A DNA stretch of 64,000 nucleotides from Lentzea pudingi (GCF_014646255.1 NZ_BMNC01000004.1:1-64000), one strand, 5' to 3'. Shown: positions 7,219-16,165, counted from the first letter of the stretch. Made by a program: numbers and translations. Notes: generated by a model from the letters alone, not told the origin.

Positions 7219-7875
7219 ATGGACTTCAACGGTGCAGCGGTGCTGGTGACCGGAGCCAACCGCGGACTCGGCAGGGCGTTCGCGCAGGAGTTCGTGAAGC
7301 GCGGGGCGAAGGTCTACGGCGGCGCGCGCAATCCGGCGTCCGTCGTGGACGAGGGCGTCGTCCCGGTCCAGCTCGACGTGACCGACGACGCGCAGGTCGA
7401 GGCCGCGGCCAAGGAGCTCGGCGACGTCTCGATCGTCATCAACAACGCCGGGGTGCTCGTCGGGAGCCAGGACGTGGACAGCCTCAAGGCCGAGTTCGAG
7501 GTCAACTTCTTCGGCGTCGTCCGCACGACGGACGCGTTCGCGCCGATCCTGAAGGCCAACGGCGGCGGCGCGATCGTCAACGTGCTGAGCATCCTGTCGT
7601 TCGTCGGCCGCCCGGCCTGGCGCGGCTACGCGGCGACCAAGGCGGCGGCGTGGTCGCTGACGAAGTCGACCCGGGAAGCGCTGCGCGAGCAGGGCACCCA
7701 GGTCGTCGCGGTGCACTCCGGCTTCATCGACACCGACATGGCGGCAGGGCAGGACGGCCCGAAGATCACCACCGAGGACCTCGTCTCCCAGGTGCTGCGA
7801 GCGCTCGAGAACGGCGACGAGGAAGTCCTCGCCGACGACCGCACCCGCGCGGTGAAGGCGTCGCTGGCGTCTTGA
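7219..7875 (+). CDS. Short-chain dehydrogenase/reductase
   Basis: 218 residues, classical SDR. Cofactor loop TGANRGLG at residues 11-18, INNAG at 74-78, catalytic S124, Y137 and K141 (YAATK). The Arg in TGANRGLG and the following segment suggest NADP(H). The start is fixed by AGGAGG six bases upstream. It is divergent from the HxlR regulator under a shared operator region and probably reduces a reactive carbonyl sensed by that regulator (inference). Its stop codon abuts the stop of the convergent acetyltransferase with no intervening base. Confidence 0.92.
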   Translation: MDFNGAAVLVTGANRGLGRAFAQEFVKRGAKVYGGARNPASVVDEGVVPVQLDVTDDAQVEAAAKELGDVSIVINNAGVLVGSQDVDSLKAEFEVNFFGVVRTTDAFAPILKANGGGAIVNVLSILSFVGRPAWRGYAATKAAAWSLTKSTREALREQGTQVVAVHSGFIDTDMAAGQDGPKITTEDLVSQVLRALENGDEEVLADDRTRAVKASLAS

Positions 7876-8379
7876 CTAGCGCCGCAGCTCCCACACCACG
7901 TCCACCCCGACGCGGTTGCCGATCGCGGGTTCGCGCGGCGGTGTGCGGCGATCGATCTCGGTGAACCCGAGCCGCCGCGGCACACCGCTGCTCGCGACGT
8001 TGGCCTCGTCGTGCCAGATCTGGACCCTGCGCACGCCTTCCAGCGCGAAGGCGAACTCGACCAGCTCCGCCGTCGCCGCGGTCATGTGTCCCCGCCCGGT
8101 GTGCGCGGGGTGCAGCCAGTACCCGATCTCGACGGTCTCCGGCTCCTTGCTCCGGTTCGCCGTCACCACGCCGACGATCGCGTCGTCGACCATGATGGCG
8201 TGGGGGAACAGCGTCCCGCGCTCCCAGCCGTCCGCGGCGCCGGCGAGGAACTCCGCGAGCATCGCCTCGTCGTAGCCGCCCGCCGCCCACGGCATCCACG
8301 CGCGCAGGTGCGGGAGCGACTCCGTGACGACCCGGAGCAGCTCCTCCGCGTCGGCGTCAGTCAGTCTTCGAATCTTCAT
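7876..8379 (-). CDS. GNAT family N-acetyltransferase (RimJ/RimL-like)
   Basis: 167 residues with the GNAT fold: N-terminal IRRLTDADAEELLRVV, strand 4 VEIGYWLHPAHTGRGHMTAA containing the acetyl-CoA pyrophosphate loop (consensus R/QxxGxG/A), and VRRVQIWHDEANVASSGVPRRLGF near residues 115-140. The last segment is the RimJ/RimL pattern, with Val-Pro in place of the usual helix. The substrate may be a ribosomal or other amine. Its 5' end overlaps the reductase-like gene upstream by 23 nt, so the two are co-transcribed. Confidence 0.88.
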   Translation of the reverse strand: MKIRRLTDADAEELLRVVTESLPHLRAWMPWAAGGYDEAMLAEFLAGAADGWERGTLFPHAIMVDDAIVGVVTANRSKEPETVEIGYWLHPAHTGRGHMTAATAELVEFAFALEGVRRVQIWHDEANVASSGVPRRLGFTEIDRRTPPREPAIGNRVGVDVVWELRR

Positions 8380-8953
8380 GCTTCACCTTGTACCGCAGGT
8401 GTGTGACGTAGCTCGACTCGATTACCGAGACCGGGCCCTCCAGCTCGTAACCCTTGCCGGGTGCGAAGAACGGCGTGCCTCCGCCGAGGATCACCGGCAC
8501 CAGGTCGAGGAAGATCTCGTCCACCAGGCCCGCGTCGAGGGCCTGCCGCGCGATCTCGCCGGAGTTCAGGCCGACGTGCTTGTCACCCGCGTGCTTGCGA
8601 GCCACCGCAACGGCTTCGTCGATGCTGCCGTTGATGAACGTGAAGTGCTCGTTGTCCTCCAGCGGCCGATGGGTGAGCACGACGGTGTGCACGCCCATCG
8701 GGTGCTGGCCGTTCCAGCCGTTGGTGAAGTCGTAGAGCCTGCGCCCGACCACCAGTGCGCCGGTCGCCTGGAGCAGCCCGCCGTAGTGTGCGGCGCTGGC
8801 CGGCGTCAGATGGACGGTCATCGCGCCCGTCGGCATCGTGAACGCCACGTCGCCCGCCTCGTACCAGGCGAACAGCTTGTCGAAGCCGGAGAAGTCCGGG
8901 CCCGAGACGTAGCCGTCGATCGAGGTGCTGGCGCCCGTGTAGACCTTGCTCAT
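8357..8953 (-). CDS. Dihydrofolate reductase-fold (RibD C-terminal-like) protein
   Basis: 198 residues. It matches the RibD_C/DHFR-like family seen in actinobacterial small reductases: YTGASTSIDGYVSGPD at the N-terminus, GALVVGRRLYDFTNGW around residue 82, and LVDEIFLDLVPVILGGGTPFF near residue 150. Members are predicted NADPH-dependent reductases of unknown substrate, not folate-cycle DHFR. The ATG at 8953 has GGGAGG upstream; longer in-frame starts lack a site. It is the first gene of a two-gene unit with the acetyltransferase. Confidence 0.88.
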   Translation of the reverse strand: MSKVYTGASTSIDGYVSGPDFSGFDKLFAWYEAGDVAFTMPTGAMTVHLTPASAAHYGGLLQATGALVVGRRLYDFTNGWNGQHPMGVHTVVLTHRPLEDNEHFTFINGSIDEAVAVARKHAGDKHVGLNSGEIARQALDAGLVDEIFLDLVPVILGGGTPFFAPGKGYELEGPVSVIESSYVTHLRYKVKHEDSKTD

Positions 8954-9040
8954 CTTGTGCCTCCCTGTGGTCGGTCCTTCACTGAGACGTCGACCGGGAG
9001 ACGCGGACATCGACAAGCCCTCAGGGCGCACATACCGGAC

Positions 9041-9733
9041 TCAGCCGATGGGGTCGGGCAGCCGCGTGACCTCGTACTCGCAGTCGAGGACGTCACCGGT
9101 GGCCGGGTCGCGCAGCTCGACGCGCCACCGCGACGCGAACTGGTCCACGCCGTGGCGCATCGGGATCGTGCCGGACAGCAGCACCGTGCCGGGCCGCAGC
9201 AGGTCCAGCGCCTTCAGCCGCTCCACCCAGTACTGCGGGGTCAGCAGCTCGGCCAGCGTGCCCCGCTGGATCTCCGCGCCGTCCGCCCACGCGGTCAGCT
9301 CGATCGAGTCGATCCGCTCCGCCACCTCGGACAACCGCCACGCCCTGCGGCCCAGCACGTCCGGCCCGGCGTTCTTGCTCCACGCGACACCGTGCACTTC
9401 CAGCGCGCGGTCCGTGTGGTCGCATGCGACGGTCAGCAGGACGTCGTCGGAGGTGACGACCAACGCCCACTCGGCCTCGCCGGAGGTCTTGCCGTGCTGC
9501 GCGGGCACGGTCGAGGTCTGCTGCGCGAGGTACGGCGAGACGGGGTAGAGGCTCGGTGTCACGGACGGCGCCGGCACGCCCAGCTCGGCGAGTTCACGCA
9601 CGTGAGCGGCCACGTCGTCCTGGCTGCGACCCGCGTAGCCGCCGTTGAGCAGGGTCGTCACGGCGACCTCGGCGACGGTGCCGTCGGGAAGGTCGAATTG
9701 CAGCGCGGCGAGCTGTGTACGAACGGTAGACAT
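9041..9733 (-). CDS. DUF2848 family protein (FAH-like fold)
   Basis: 230 residues. It carries the DUF2848 layout: an N-terminal LLNGGYAGRSQDDVAAHVREL segment (each half under 20), SPYLAQQTSTVPAQHGKTSGEAEW in the middle, and GTVLLSGTIPMRHG towards the end. The family is related to fumarylacetoacetate hydrolases and probably cleaves or decarboxylates a keto acid. The start at 9733 has AAGGAG upstream. Divergent from an MHS transporter, with a palindromic element in the gap that is repeated at the GntR/nitrilase gap, it probably belongs to a small inducible catabolic regulon. Confidence 0.82.
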   Translation of the reverse strand: MSTVRTQLAALQFDLPDGTVAEVAVTTLLNGGYAGRSQDDVAAHVRELAELGVPAPSVTPSLYPVSPYLAQQTSTVPAQHGKTSGEAEWALVVTSDDVLLTVACDHTDRALEVHGVAWSKNAGPDVLGRRAWRLSEVAERIDSIELTAWADGAEIQRGTLAELLTPQYWVERLKALDLLRPGTVLLSGTIPMRHGVDQFASRWRVELRDPATGDVLDCEYEVTRLPDPIG

Positions 9734-9747
9734 GCGGTACTCCTTGC

Positions 9748-9764
9748 GCATACGAGTTGTATAC
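9748..9764. promoter_or_regulatory. GntR-type operator, copy 1
   Basis: GCATAC-GAGTT-GTATAC lies in the 46-bp gap between the divergent DUF2848 gene and MHS transporter. The same GCATAC-N5-GTATAC element recurs at 11734-11750 next to the GntR gene. The GTATAC core resembles FCD-type GntR sites. Confidence 0.6.
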
Positions 9765-9779
9765 AGGCAGTATTACGCC

Positions 9780-11141
9780 ATGCCGCCCGATACTTCAAAC
9801 GCAGGTTCAGCACCGCAAGCCGCACCACAGGACGTACCTCGCTCGGCCCTGGTGCGCGCCTTCGTGGCCTCGCTCTCCGGTACCGCCCTGGAGTGGTACG
9901 ACTTCGCGATCTACAACGTCGCCGCGGCCGTCGTGCTCGGCCCGTTGTTCTTCCCGAGCTCCGAACCGCTCACCGCGACGCTGCTCGCGTTCTCGACGTA
10001 CGCCGTCGGTTACCTGTCCCGGCCGCTCGGCGGGTTCCTGTTCGGCCGCCTCGGCGACAAGATCGGCCGCAAACGCGTGCTCGTCACGACGTTGCTGATC
10101 ACCGGCATCGCGACGCTGCTCATCGGCCTGCTGCCGACGCACGCCGCGATCGGCCCGGCGGCCGGTGTGCTGCTCGTGGTGCTGCGGTTCGCGCAGGGCG
10201 TCGGCCTCGGCGGCGAGTGGGGCGGCGCGGTGCTGCTGTCCAGCGAGTACGGCAACCCGGAACAACGCGGCTTCTGGGCGTCGGCCGCCCAGATCGGCCC
10301 TCCCGCCGGCAACCTGATGGCTAACGGCGTGCTCGCGCTCCTCGGCGTCGCGCTGTCGGACGCCGCGTTCATGTCGTGGGGCTGGCGCGTGGCGTTCCTG
10401 CTGTCCGCGGTACTCGTGATCTTCGGCCTGTGGATCCGGGTGAAGCTGGAGGAGACCCCGGTCTTCAAGGCGATCGAGGCTCGCGGCGACCGTCCGACCG
10501 CGCCGATCAGCGAGGTGTTCCGCACGCAGACCCGGCCGTTGGTCGCCGCCGTCCTGTGCCGCGTCGGCCCGGACGTGCTCTACGCGCTGCACACCGTGTT
10601 CGTGCTGACCTACCTCACGACCCAGCTGAAACTGCCGCGCAACGTCGGCCTCGTCGCCGTGCTGATCGCCTCGGGCTTCCAGCTGTTCCTGATGCCGCTG
10701 GCCGGCTGGCTGTCGGACAAGGTCAACCGGCGCGGCCTCTACGCGGTGGCAGCCGTGCTCGGTGCCGTGTGGCCGTTCGTGCTGTTCCCGCTGATCGACA
10801 CCAGGTCGTGGCCGCTGATCGTGCTCGGGGTCGTGGTGGGCCTGGGCTTCCACGCGTTCATGTACGGACCGCAGGCCGCGTTCATCGCCGAGCAGTTCAC
10901 CGAACGCCTGCGCTACACCGGAAGCTCGCTCGCCTACACGCTCGCCGGCGTCATCGGCGGCGCCATCGCCCCGTTGCTCTTCACGGCGTTGCTGGCCGGG
11001 TTCGGCACGTGGGTGGTCGTCGGTCTCTACGTCACCGTGGCGTGCGTGGTGACGCTCGTCGGTCTCTGGCTCGGCCGCGACCCGCAGCCAGAAGAAGAGG
11101 TTCAGCCGTTGAGCAGCACCTTCAGCGTGGTGTCCAAGTGA
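9780..11141 (+). CDS. MHS/MFS metabolite:proton symporter
   Basis: 453 residues, 12 predicted transmembrane segments. Family marks: SGTALEWYDFAIYNVAA in TM1, GGFLFGRLGDKIGRKRVL at the TM2-3 loop, RFAQGVGLGGEWGGAVLL in TM5, the classic metabolite:H+ symporter signatures of the ProP/KgtP/ShiA branch. It probably imports an organic acid that the DUF2848 protein and the nitrilase-like enzyme then degrade. No strong ribosome site precedes the ATG, so a leaderless transcript is possible. The last 40 nt overlap the convergent GntR gene. Confidence 0.92.
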   Translation: MPPDTSNAGSAPQAAPQDVPRSALVRAFVASLSGTALEWYDFAIYNVAAAVVLGPLFFPSSEPLTATLLAFSTYAVGYLSRPLGGFLFGRLGDKIGRKRVLVTTLLITGIATLLIGLLPTHAAIGPAAGVLLVVLRFAQGVGLGGEWGGAVLLSSEYGNPEQRGFWASAAQIGPPAGNLMANGVLALLGVALSDAAFMSWGWRVAFLLSAVLVIFGLWIRVKLEETPVFKAIEARGDRPTAPISEVFRTQTRPLVAAVLCRVGPDVLYALHTVFVLTYLTTQLKLPRNVGLVAVLIASGFQLFLMPLAGWLSDKVNRRGLYAVAAVLGAVWPFVLFPLIDTRSWPLIVLGVVVGLGFHAFMYGPQAAFIAEQFTERLRYTGSSLAYTLAGVIGGAIAPLLFTALLAGFGTWVVVGLYVTVACVVTLVGLWLGRDPQPEEEVQPLSSTFSVVSK

Positions 11142-11737
11142 GCGGTGATCGCCGCGGTGGCCGCGCCGACGTCTCCGGACTCGAGCGCGGCCACGATCTC
11201 GTTGTGCTCGTCGATCACGGCCTGCTGCCTGCCGTGCGCCCGGTACAACGCGACCACACCCGCGCGCACCTGCCGTGCGCGCAACCCCTCGTAGGTCTTC
11301 GTCAACAGCTCGTTGCCCGTCGCCGCCACCAGCAGCGCGTGGAACTGCCTGTCGACGTCGATGAACTGCCGCGCGTCCTCGACCAGGAACCGCTGCTGCT
11401 CGATGAGCTCCTGCAGCTGCCGCAACGGGACGGTGCCCTCGCTCATGGTGCGCTCGGCGGCATACCGCTCGACGACACCACGCAACTCCATCAACTCGCT
11501 GATCTGCCGCGAGGACAACGGCGCGACGTACGCGCCCTTTTTCGGCACGAGCTGCACGAGGTCTTCGGCCGCGAGCAGCAGCAGGGCCTCACGGATCGGC
11601 GTGCGGGAGACGCCGATCTGGTTGGCGACGTCCTGCTCGCTGATGAACCGCCCCTGCATCTCGGGGTCGGCGAGGATCGTGTCCTTCAGGAACTCGTAGG
11701 CCTTTTCTCTGCCGGACAACGAGTCTGCGGCTTGCAT
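11102..11737 (-). CDS. GntR-family (FCD subfamily) regulator
   Basis: 211 residues. The winged HTH at about residues 8-70 includes ISEQDVANQIGVSRTPIREALLLL, read here in two parts (ISEQDVANQIGVS, RTPIREALLLL), and YVAPLSS at the wing. The all-helical FCD ligand domain has RQFIDVDRQFHALLVAATGN and DEHNEIVAALESGD, with the D/H/H metal-site residues of the family. The ATG at 11737 lies inside a palindromic operator (11734-11750), so autoregulation is likely. It is divergent from the nitrilase-like gene and convergent on the MHS transporter. Confidence 0.9.
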   Translation of the reverse strand: MQAADSLSGREKAYEFLKDTILADPEMQGRFISEQDVANQIGVSRTPIREALLLLAAEDLVQLVPKKGAYVAPLSSRQISELMELRGVVERYAAERTMSEGTVPLRQLQELIEQQRFLVEDARQFIDVDRQFHALLVAATGNELLTKTYEGLRARQVRAGVVALYRAHGRQQAVIDEHNEIVAALESGDVGAATAAITAHLDTTLKVLLNG

Positions 11738-11750
11738 ACAACATGTATAC
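11734..11750. promoter_or_regulatory. GntR-type operator, copy 2
   Basis: GCATAC-AACAT-GTATAC, the same arms and spacing as 9748-9764, overlaps the GntR start codon and lies 12 bp before the nitrilase-like gene. This supports a regulon covering both divergent promoters. Confidence 0.65.
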
Positions 11751-11762
11751 CAGAGGAGGATC

Positions 11763-12554
11763 ATGCGCTTCGCGCTTTGCCAGATCAGCTCCACCGCTGA
11801 TCCGCAGGAGAACCTTGCCACCGTGCGCGCCGAAGTTGCCAGTGCTGCCGCTAACGGCGCACGGGTCGTGCACTTCCCGGAAGCCACCCAGTGCCGCTTC
11901 GGCGTGCCACTGAAGCCGATCGCCGAACCCCTCGACGGCCCGTGGTCGACAGCGGTCCGCGAGATCGCCGACGAGCACGACGTCGTCGTGGTCGCCGGCA
12001 TGTTCACCCCGGGCGAGAGCGACGGTGACTCCAAGGACAGGGTCACGAACACCACGCTCGTCACCGGCGCCGGCCTGCACCTCGGCTACGCCAAGATCCA
12101 CCTGTTCGACGCGTTCGGCTTCCGCGAGTCCGACAACGTCACCCCCGGCGAGAAGCCCGTGACGTTCGAGGTCGACGGCACCACGATCGGCCTCGCCACC
12201 TGCTACGACGTCCGGTTCCCCGAACTCTTCCGCACCCTCGCCGGCACCGCGCCGGTCATCCTGCTCGGCGCCTCCTGGGGCGCGGGCCCCGGCAAGGCCG
12301 ACCAGTGGGACCTCCTGGTCCGCGCCCGCGCCCTGGACGCCACCTCGTGGGTCCTCGCCTGCGGCCAGGCCGCGCCGGACGCCGACCACGGCTCCGCGCC
12401 CACGGGAATCGGCCGCAGCGCCGTGATCGACCCGCTGGGCTCCGTGCGCGAACGGCTCGAAGGCGCCCCCGGCACCATCCTGTCCGATGTGGACGTCCAC
12501 CTCGTCGAGGAAGTCCGCGCGAAGCTGCCCGTGCTCGCCAACCGGAGGCTGTGA
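11763..12554 (+). CDS. Carbon-nitrogen hydrolase (nitrilase superfamily)
   Basis: 263 residues. The catalytic Glu-Lys-Cys triad is complete: E40 in VVHFPEATQ, K111 in YAKIHLFDAFG, C147 in LATCYDVRFPELF. The pattern matches the omega-amidase/Nit2-like branch, which hydrolyses amides of dicarboxylic acids and similar substrates. GAGGAGG just upstream of the ATG fixes the start. Control by the adjacent GntR regulator and grouping with an MHS transporter and DUF2848 protein suggest a role in catabolism of an N-containing organic acid (inference). Confidence 0.92.
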   Translation: MRFALCQISSTADPQENLATVRAEVASAAANGARVVHFPEATQCRFGVPLKPIAEPLDGPWSTAVREIADEHDVVVVAGMFTPGESDGDSKDRVTNTTLVTGAGLHLGYAKIHLFDAFGFRESDNVTPGEKPVTFEVDGTTIGLATCYDVRFPELFRTLAGTAPVILLGASWGAGPGKADQWDLLVRARALDATSWVLACGQAAPDADHGSAPTGIGRSAVIDPLGSVRERLEGAPGTILSDVDVHLVEEVRAKLPVLANRRL

Positions 12555-12580
12555 CGCCGGAGAGCCACGCCCCAGCGCGC

Positions 12581-12622
12581 TAGACCCGGAGCTTTAGACC
12601 CAGCGCATCAGACCCAGCGCAC
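12581..12622. repeat. 14-bp tandem triplication at a gene 3' end
   Basis: Three adjacent 14-bp units: TAGACCCGGAGCTT, TAGACCCAGCGCAT, CAGACCCAGCGCAC. They cover the stop codon of the minus-strand CNNM gene. Since 14 is not a multiple of three, the units place TGA (12608-12610), TAA (12594-12596) and TAG (12580-12582) in three different frames. Confidence 0.8.
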
Positions 12623-13633
12623 GTGGGTGCCGTCGCGCACGGTGCCCACGTACTCCTCCAGCAGGTCCTCCAGCGCCACCACACCCAGCACCGCGCCGTC
12701 GGCCGACACGGCCCGCGCGAGGTGCGACTGCGCCCGGCGCAACGCGGCCAGCGCCTCGTCCAGCCGGGCACCGGCGGGCACCTCCGGCAGCCCGCGCACC
12801 CGGTCACGCGGCACCGGTGTCGCCGCGCCCTCCAGGTCCAGCACGTCCTTGACGTGCAGGTACCCGATCAGCCCGGCGTCGGCGAGCACCGGGAACCGCG
12901 AGAACCCGGTGGCCGCGACGGCGGCCTCGATCTCGCCCACGGTCGGCGTCGCGGACACCGTCGTCAGCCGGTCGAGCGGCACCAGCACGTTGGCCACCGT
13001 GCGCGCGGCGGACGACAACGTCTGCGTCAGCCGCCGGTGCTCGGAGTCCTCCAGGAGCCCCTCCGACCGGGACTGCCCGATCAGCAACGCGAGCTCGTCC
13101 GTCGTGTAGGCCGACTCCAGCTCGTCGACGGGCTCCACGCCGAACCGGCGCAGCACCCACCGGCCCACGGCGGTGAACAGGGCCAGCGCCGGGGCGATCA
13201 TCCGCGAGAACCCGTAGTGCACCGGGACCAGCCACACCGCCGCCCGCTCGGGACCGGCGATCGCCAGGTTCTTCGGCACCATCTCGCCGAGGATCGTGTG
13301 CAGCGCGACGACGATGACCAACGCCACCGCGAACGCCACACCGTGCACCAAGGCCAACGGCAGCCCAACGGCGCCGAGGGGCCCCTCCAGCGCGGAAGCC
13401 AGCGCGGGCTCGGCGATCGCGCCGAGCCCCAGGGAGCACAGCGTGATGCCCAGCTGCGCGCCCGCGATCAGCAGCGGCAGCTCCTGCGACGCCTTGATCG
13501 CGGTGCGGGCGCGGGCGGAACCCTTGTCCGCCAGCGCCTCCAGCCGGTCCCGGCGCGCGGTGATCACCGCGAACTCGGCACCGACGAAGAACGCGTTGCC
13601 GGCCAGCAGAAGAGCGATGACGAGGAAGTTCAC
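12608..13633 (-). CDS. CNNM/CorC-type membrane protein, short form
   Basis: 341 residues. The DUF21/CNNM domain occupies residues about 1-180 with four hydrophobic segments, [21 protein letters not shown] (split here as [11 protein letters not shown] and [10 protein letters not shown]) and [20 protein letters not shown] pair follows to the C-terminus. The usual C-terminal CorC/HlyC domain is absent. The family is linked to magnesium or divalent-cation transport and membrane stability. The GTG at 13633 overlaps the TGA of the upstream paralogue by 4 nt. Its 3' end lies in a 14-bp tandem repeat. Confidence 0.9.
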   Translation of the reverse strand: MNFLVIALLLAGNAFFVGAEFAVITARRDRLEALADKGSARARTAIKASQELPLLIAGAQLGITLCSLGLGAIAEPALASALEGPLGAVGLPLALVHGVAFAVALVIVVALHTILGEMVPKNLAIAGPERAAVWLVPVHYGFSRMIAPALALFTAVGRWVLRRFGVEPVDELESAYTTDELALLIGQSRSEGLLEDSEHRRLTQTLSSAARTVANVLVPLDRLTTVSATPTVGEIEAAVAATGFSRFPVLADAGLIGYLHVKDVLDLEGAATPVPRDRVRGLPEVPAGARLDEALAALRRAQSHLARAVSADGAVLGVVALEDLLEEYVGTVRDGTHVRWV

Positions 13634-14961
13634 GAGGACGACACCACCCGGAGCTCGGCCACGCGGTGCTTGTCCATCCTCATGACGGTCACCTTCCACC
13701 CGTCGACGCGGATCTCGTCGCCGACGTCCGGGATCCGCCCGAGCCGCGCCAGCACCAGTCCGGCCAGCGTCTCGTAGTCACCCTCGGGCATCTGGAACCC
13801 GGTCGCGTCGGCCACCTCGTCGTCGCGCAGCAGGCCGGACACGATCCAGCTGTCCGACCCCAGCGACCGCACCGGGGCAGCCTCACGGCGGTCGTGCTCG
13901 TCGCGCACGTCGCCGACGATCTCCTCGACCACGTCCTCCAGCGTCACCATCCCGGCCGTGCCGCCGTACTCGTCGACGACGAGCGCGGTCTGCAGCCCGG
14001 ACGCCCGCAGCCGGTCCAGCAGCGCGTCCCCCTCCAGCGTCTCCGGCACCGAGTACACGGGCCGCGTCAACGCCGACAGGGGAGTGGACACGCGCAGAGC
14101 GGACGGCACGGCGAAGGCCTGCTTCACGTGCACGATCCCGCTCACCTCGTCCAACGAGCCGTTGTGCACCGGGAACCGCGAGAAGCCGGTTTCCCGCGCC
14201 TTCAGCACGAGGTCCGCCACCGTCGCGTCGGCCCGGAGAGCCTCCACGCGCACACGGGGCGTCATCAGCTCTCCCGCCGTCCGGTCGCCGAAGCGCAGCG
14301 AGCGGTCCATCAGCACCGCGGTGCCCCGGTCCAGCGTGCCGTGCTCGGCCGACGAGCGGACCAGCGCGCCCAGCTCCTCCGGCGACCGCGCGGACGCCAG
14401 CTCCTCGACCGGCTCGACGCCGAAGCGCCGGACCAGCCAGTTCGCCGAGTTGTTCATCCAGTGGATCAACCAGCGGAAGACCGTCGAGAACCCCGCCTGG
14501 ATGCCGACCACGCCACGCGCGGTCTCCAGGGGCTTCGCGATCGCGAGGTTCTTGGGCACCAGCTCGCCGAACACCATCGACAACGACGTGGCGATCGCCA
14601 GCGCCAGGGCCAGCGACAGCCAGTCGGCCACCGGCTCGGACACGCCGACGGCGGTGAGCCCGGGCTCGATCAGGTTCGCGATCGCGGGCTCCGCGATGTA
14701 ACCGGTGATCAGCGTGGTCAGCGTGATGGCGAGCTGTGCGCCGGAGAGCTGGAACGACAGGGTGCGATGCGCACGGTCGATGGTCCGCGCCTTCGCGTCA
14801 CCGACCTCGGCGACGTGGCGTTCGACGGTGCTCCGTTCCAGCGCGGTCAGCGAGAACTCCGCCGCCACCGCGATGAAGGTGCCCGCGGTCAGCGCCACCA
14901 CGGCGAGCAGACCGAGCAGGCTCAGAAGTGTTCCGGTCACCTGCGCGCTCCAAGGCAGCAC
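13630..14961 (-). CDS. CNNM/CorC-type (HlyC/CorC) membrane protein, full length
   Basis: 443 residues. Domains in order: CNNM/DUF21 (about 1-190; [20 protein letters not shown] and [16 protein letters not shown]), a CBS pair (about 205-340; [38 protein letters not shown]), and a C-terminal CorC/HlyC domain (about 355-440). Likely a divalent-cation efflux or homeostasis protein. The start is a GTG at 14961; a second GTG at 14940 is possible. It forms a translationally coupled pair with the short paralogue downstream, as seen in many actinobacteria. Confidence 0.9.
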   Translation of the reverse strand: MLPWSAQVTGTLLSLLGLLAVVALTAGTFIAVAAEFSLTALERSTVERHVAEVGDAKARTIDRAHRTLSFQLSGAQLAITLTTLITGYIAEPAIANLIEPGLTAVGVSEPVADWLSLALALAIATSLSMVFGELVPKNLAIAKPLETARGVVGIQAGFSTVFRWLIHWMNNSANWLVRRFGVEPVEELASARSPEELGALVRSSAEHGTLDRGTAVLMDRSLRFGDRTAGELMTPRVRVEALRADATVADLVLKARETGFSRFPVHNGSLDEVSGIVHVKQAFAVPSALRVSTPLSALTRPVYSVPETLEGDALLDRLRASGLQTALVVDEYGGTAGMVTLEDVVEEIVGDVRDEHDRREAAPVRSLGSDSWIVSGLLRDDEVADATGFQMPEGDYETLAGLVLARLGRIPDVGDEIRVDGWKVTVMRMDKHRVAELRVVSSS

Positions 14962-15048
14962 GGGACCGGGTTGGTATGCCAGTCAGGGCCAGACCCCATG
15001 GGGACGGCTCAACTCCTCATGACTAAGTACGTGAATAGCCAGACGAGT

Positions 15049-16065
15049 CTAATTGTGGGCAGTCGAGGCCCGGAGCACCACCTCACCGGCCACCCGGACG
15101 GTGCGGGCCTCGTCACCACCGCCGTCCAGCACCAGACCTGCGGCGATCTCGCCCATCTCCTCCAGCGGAAGTCGCACTGTGGACAAAGCGGGCACCGTGT
15201 CGCGCAGCGTCGGGATGTCGTCGAACCCGGCGATCGACATGTCCTCCGGGATCCGCACGCCACGTTCGCGCAACGCCGCCATCGCGCCCATCGCCATGAC
15301 GTCCGTGACGGCGAACACGCAGGTGGCGCGCGATTTCGACGCCAGCAGCTCCATCGCGGCCTCGTAGCCGCCGTCCCGGGTGAACGCGCCGTTGACCACC
15401 ACCGGCGGTGCGATGCCGGCGTCGGTCAGGCCCGCCTTGAACCCGGCGAGCCGGTCCCTCGCCACCACCAGTTCGGAAGGACCACCCAATACGGCGAACT
15501 TCTTGTGCCCGAGTTCCGTGAGCGCGCGGGCGAGAGCGCGCCCACCCGCCCTGTTGCCGGGCACGACCGTGTCGGTGCCGAGCTTCGCCTGCGACACGCA
15601 CGCGACGCGGCCGCCCTGCTCGGTGAACGCGTCGATCTCGGTCGCCAGCCTGGACTGCGCCGCACGGTCCGTGGTGCGGGAACCGGCCAGCACCACCGCA
15701 CGCGCCCGATGCGCACGCAGAGTGGAAAGCAGCTCCGCCTCGCGCTCCGGGCGGCGTCCCGTCGTCCCCAGCACGACGGAGAGCCCGGCCGCCTCGGCCA
15801 CCCGCGTGACCCCGGCCGCGATGCACGAGAAGTACGGGTCGGTGATGTCGTGGACCACCAGCCCGACCAGCGAGCTCGAGTTGCGGGCCAGCGCTTGCGC
15901 CGAGGCGTTCGGCACGTAACCGAGCTCCTCCGCGGTGCGCAACACGCGTTCGCTCAGCTCTTCACTCACCTGCCGCGTGCTGCCGTTGAGCACGCGAGAA
16001 GCGGTCGCCAACGACACACCCGCCTGCTTCGCCACCTCGGCGAGCGTCACCTGTCGGGCGGACAC
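15049..16065 (-). CDS. LacI-family transcriptional regulator
   Basis: 338 residues. The LacI HTH is at residues 6-26 (VTLAEVAKQAGVSLATASRV) with a hinge helix ending near residue 58. A periplasmic-binding-protein-like sugar domain follows (SLVGLVVHDITDPYF, VFAVTDVMAMGAMAAL, IAGFDDIP). The GTG at 16065 is chosen because GGAGG stands five bases upstream and the protein then begins SARQVTLAEV as in relatives; a GTG at 16083 is also in frame. Divergent from the Gfo/Idh operon, whose promoter carries a LacI-type palindrome. It probably senses a sugar or sugar acid. Confidence 0.92.
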   Translation of the reverse strand: MSARQVTLAEVAKQAGVSLATASRVLNGSTRQVSEELSERVLRTAEELGYVPNASAQALARNSSSLVGLVVHDITDPYFSCIAAGVTRVAEAAGLSVVLGTTGRRPEREAELLSTLRAHRARAVVLAGSRTTDRAAQSRLATEIDAFTEQGGRVACVSQAKLGTDTVVPGNRAGGRALARALTELGHKKFAVLGGPSELVVARDRLAGFKAGLTDAGIAPPVVVNGAFTRDGGYEAAMELLASKSRATCVFAVTDVMAMGAMAALRERGVRIPEDMSIAGFDDIPTLRDTVPALSTVRLPLEEMGEIAAGLVLDGGGDEARTVRVAGEVVLRASTAHN

Positions 16066-16116
16066 GACCACCTCCGTCACCACGCATGTGAGCGCTGAGA
16101 CTAACTCGCGAGGAGC

Positions 16117-16165
16117 TTGACGTCCGCGAAGCGCCCCGATTAGCGTGGTTGGAAAGCGCTTTCCA
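16117..16165 (+). promoter_or_regulatory. Promoter and LacI-type operator of the Gfo/Idh operon
   Basis: -35 TTGACG (16117-16122) and -10 TAGCGT (16141-16146, 18-bp spacer) precede a perfect 16-bp palindrome TGGAAAGCGCTTTCCA (16150-16165) with the central CG typical of LacI/CcpA-type operators. The palindrome would cover the transcription start, giving steric repression by the divergent LacI protein. A GGGAGG ribosome site follows before the ATG at 16188. Confidence 0.8.

Noticed and set aside
12581..12622. Tandem repeat as CRISPR array
   Set aside because: Units are 14 bp, adjacent with no spacers, and no cas genes are present.
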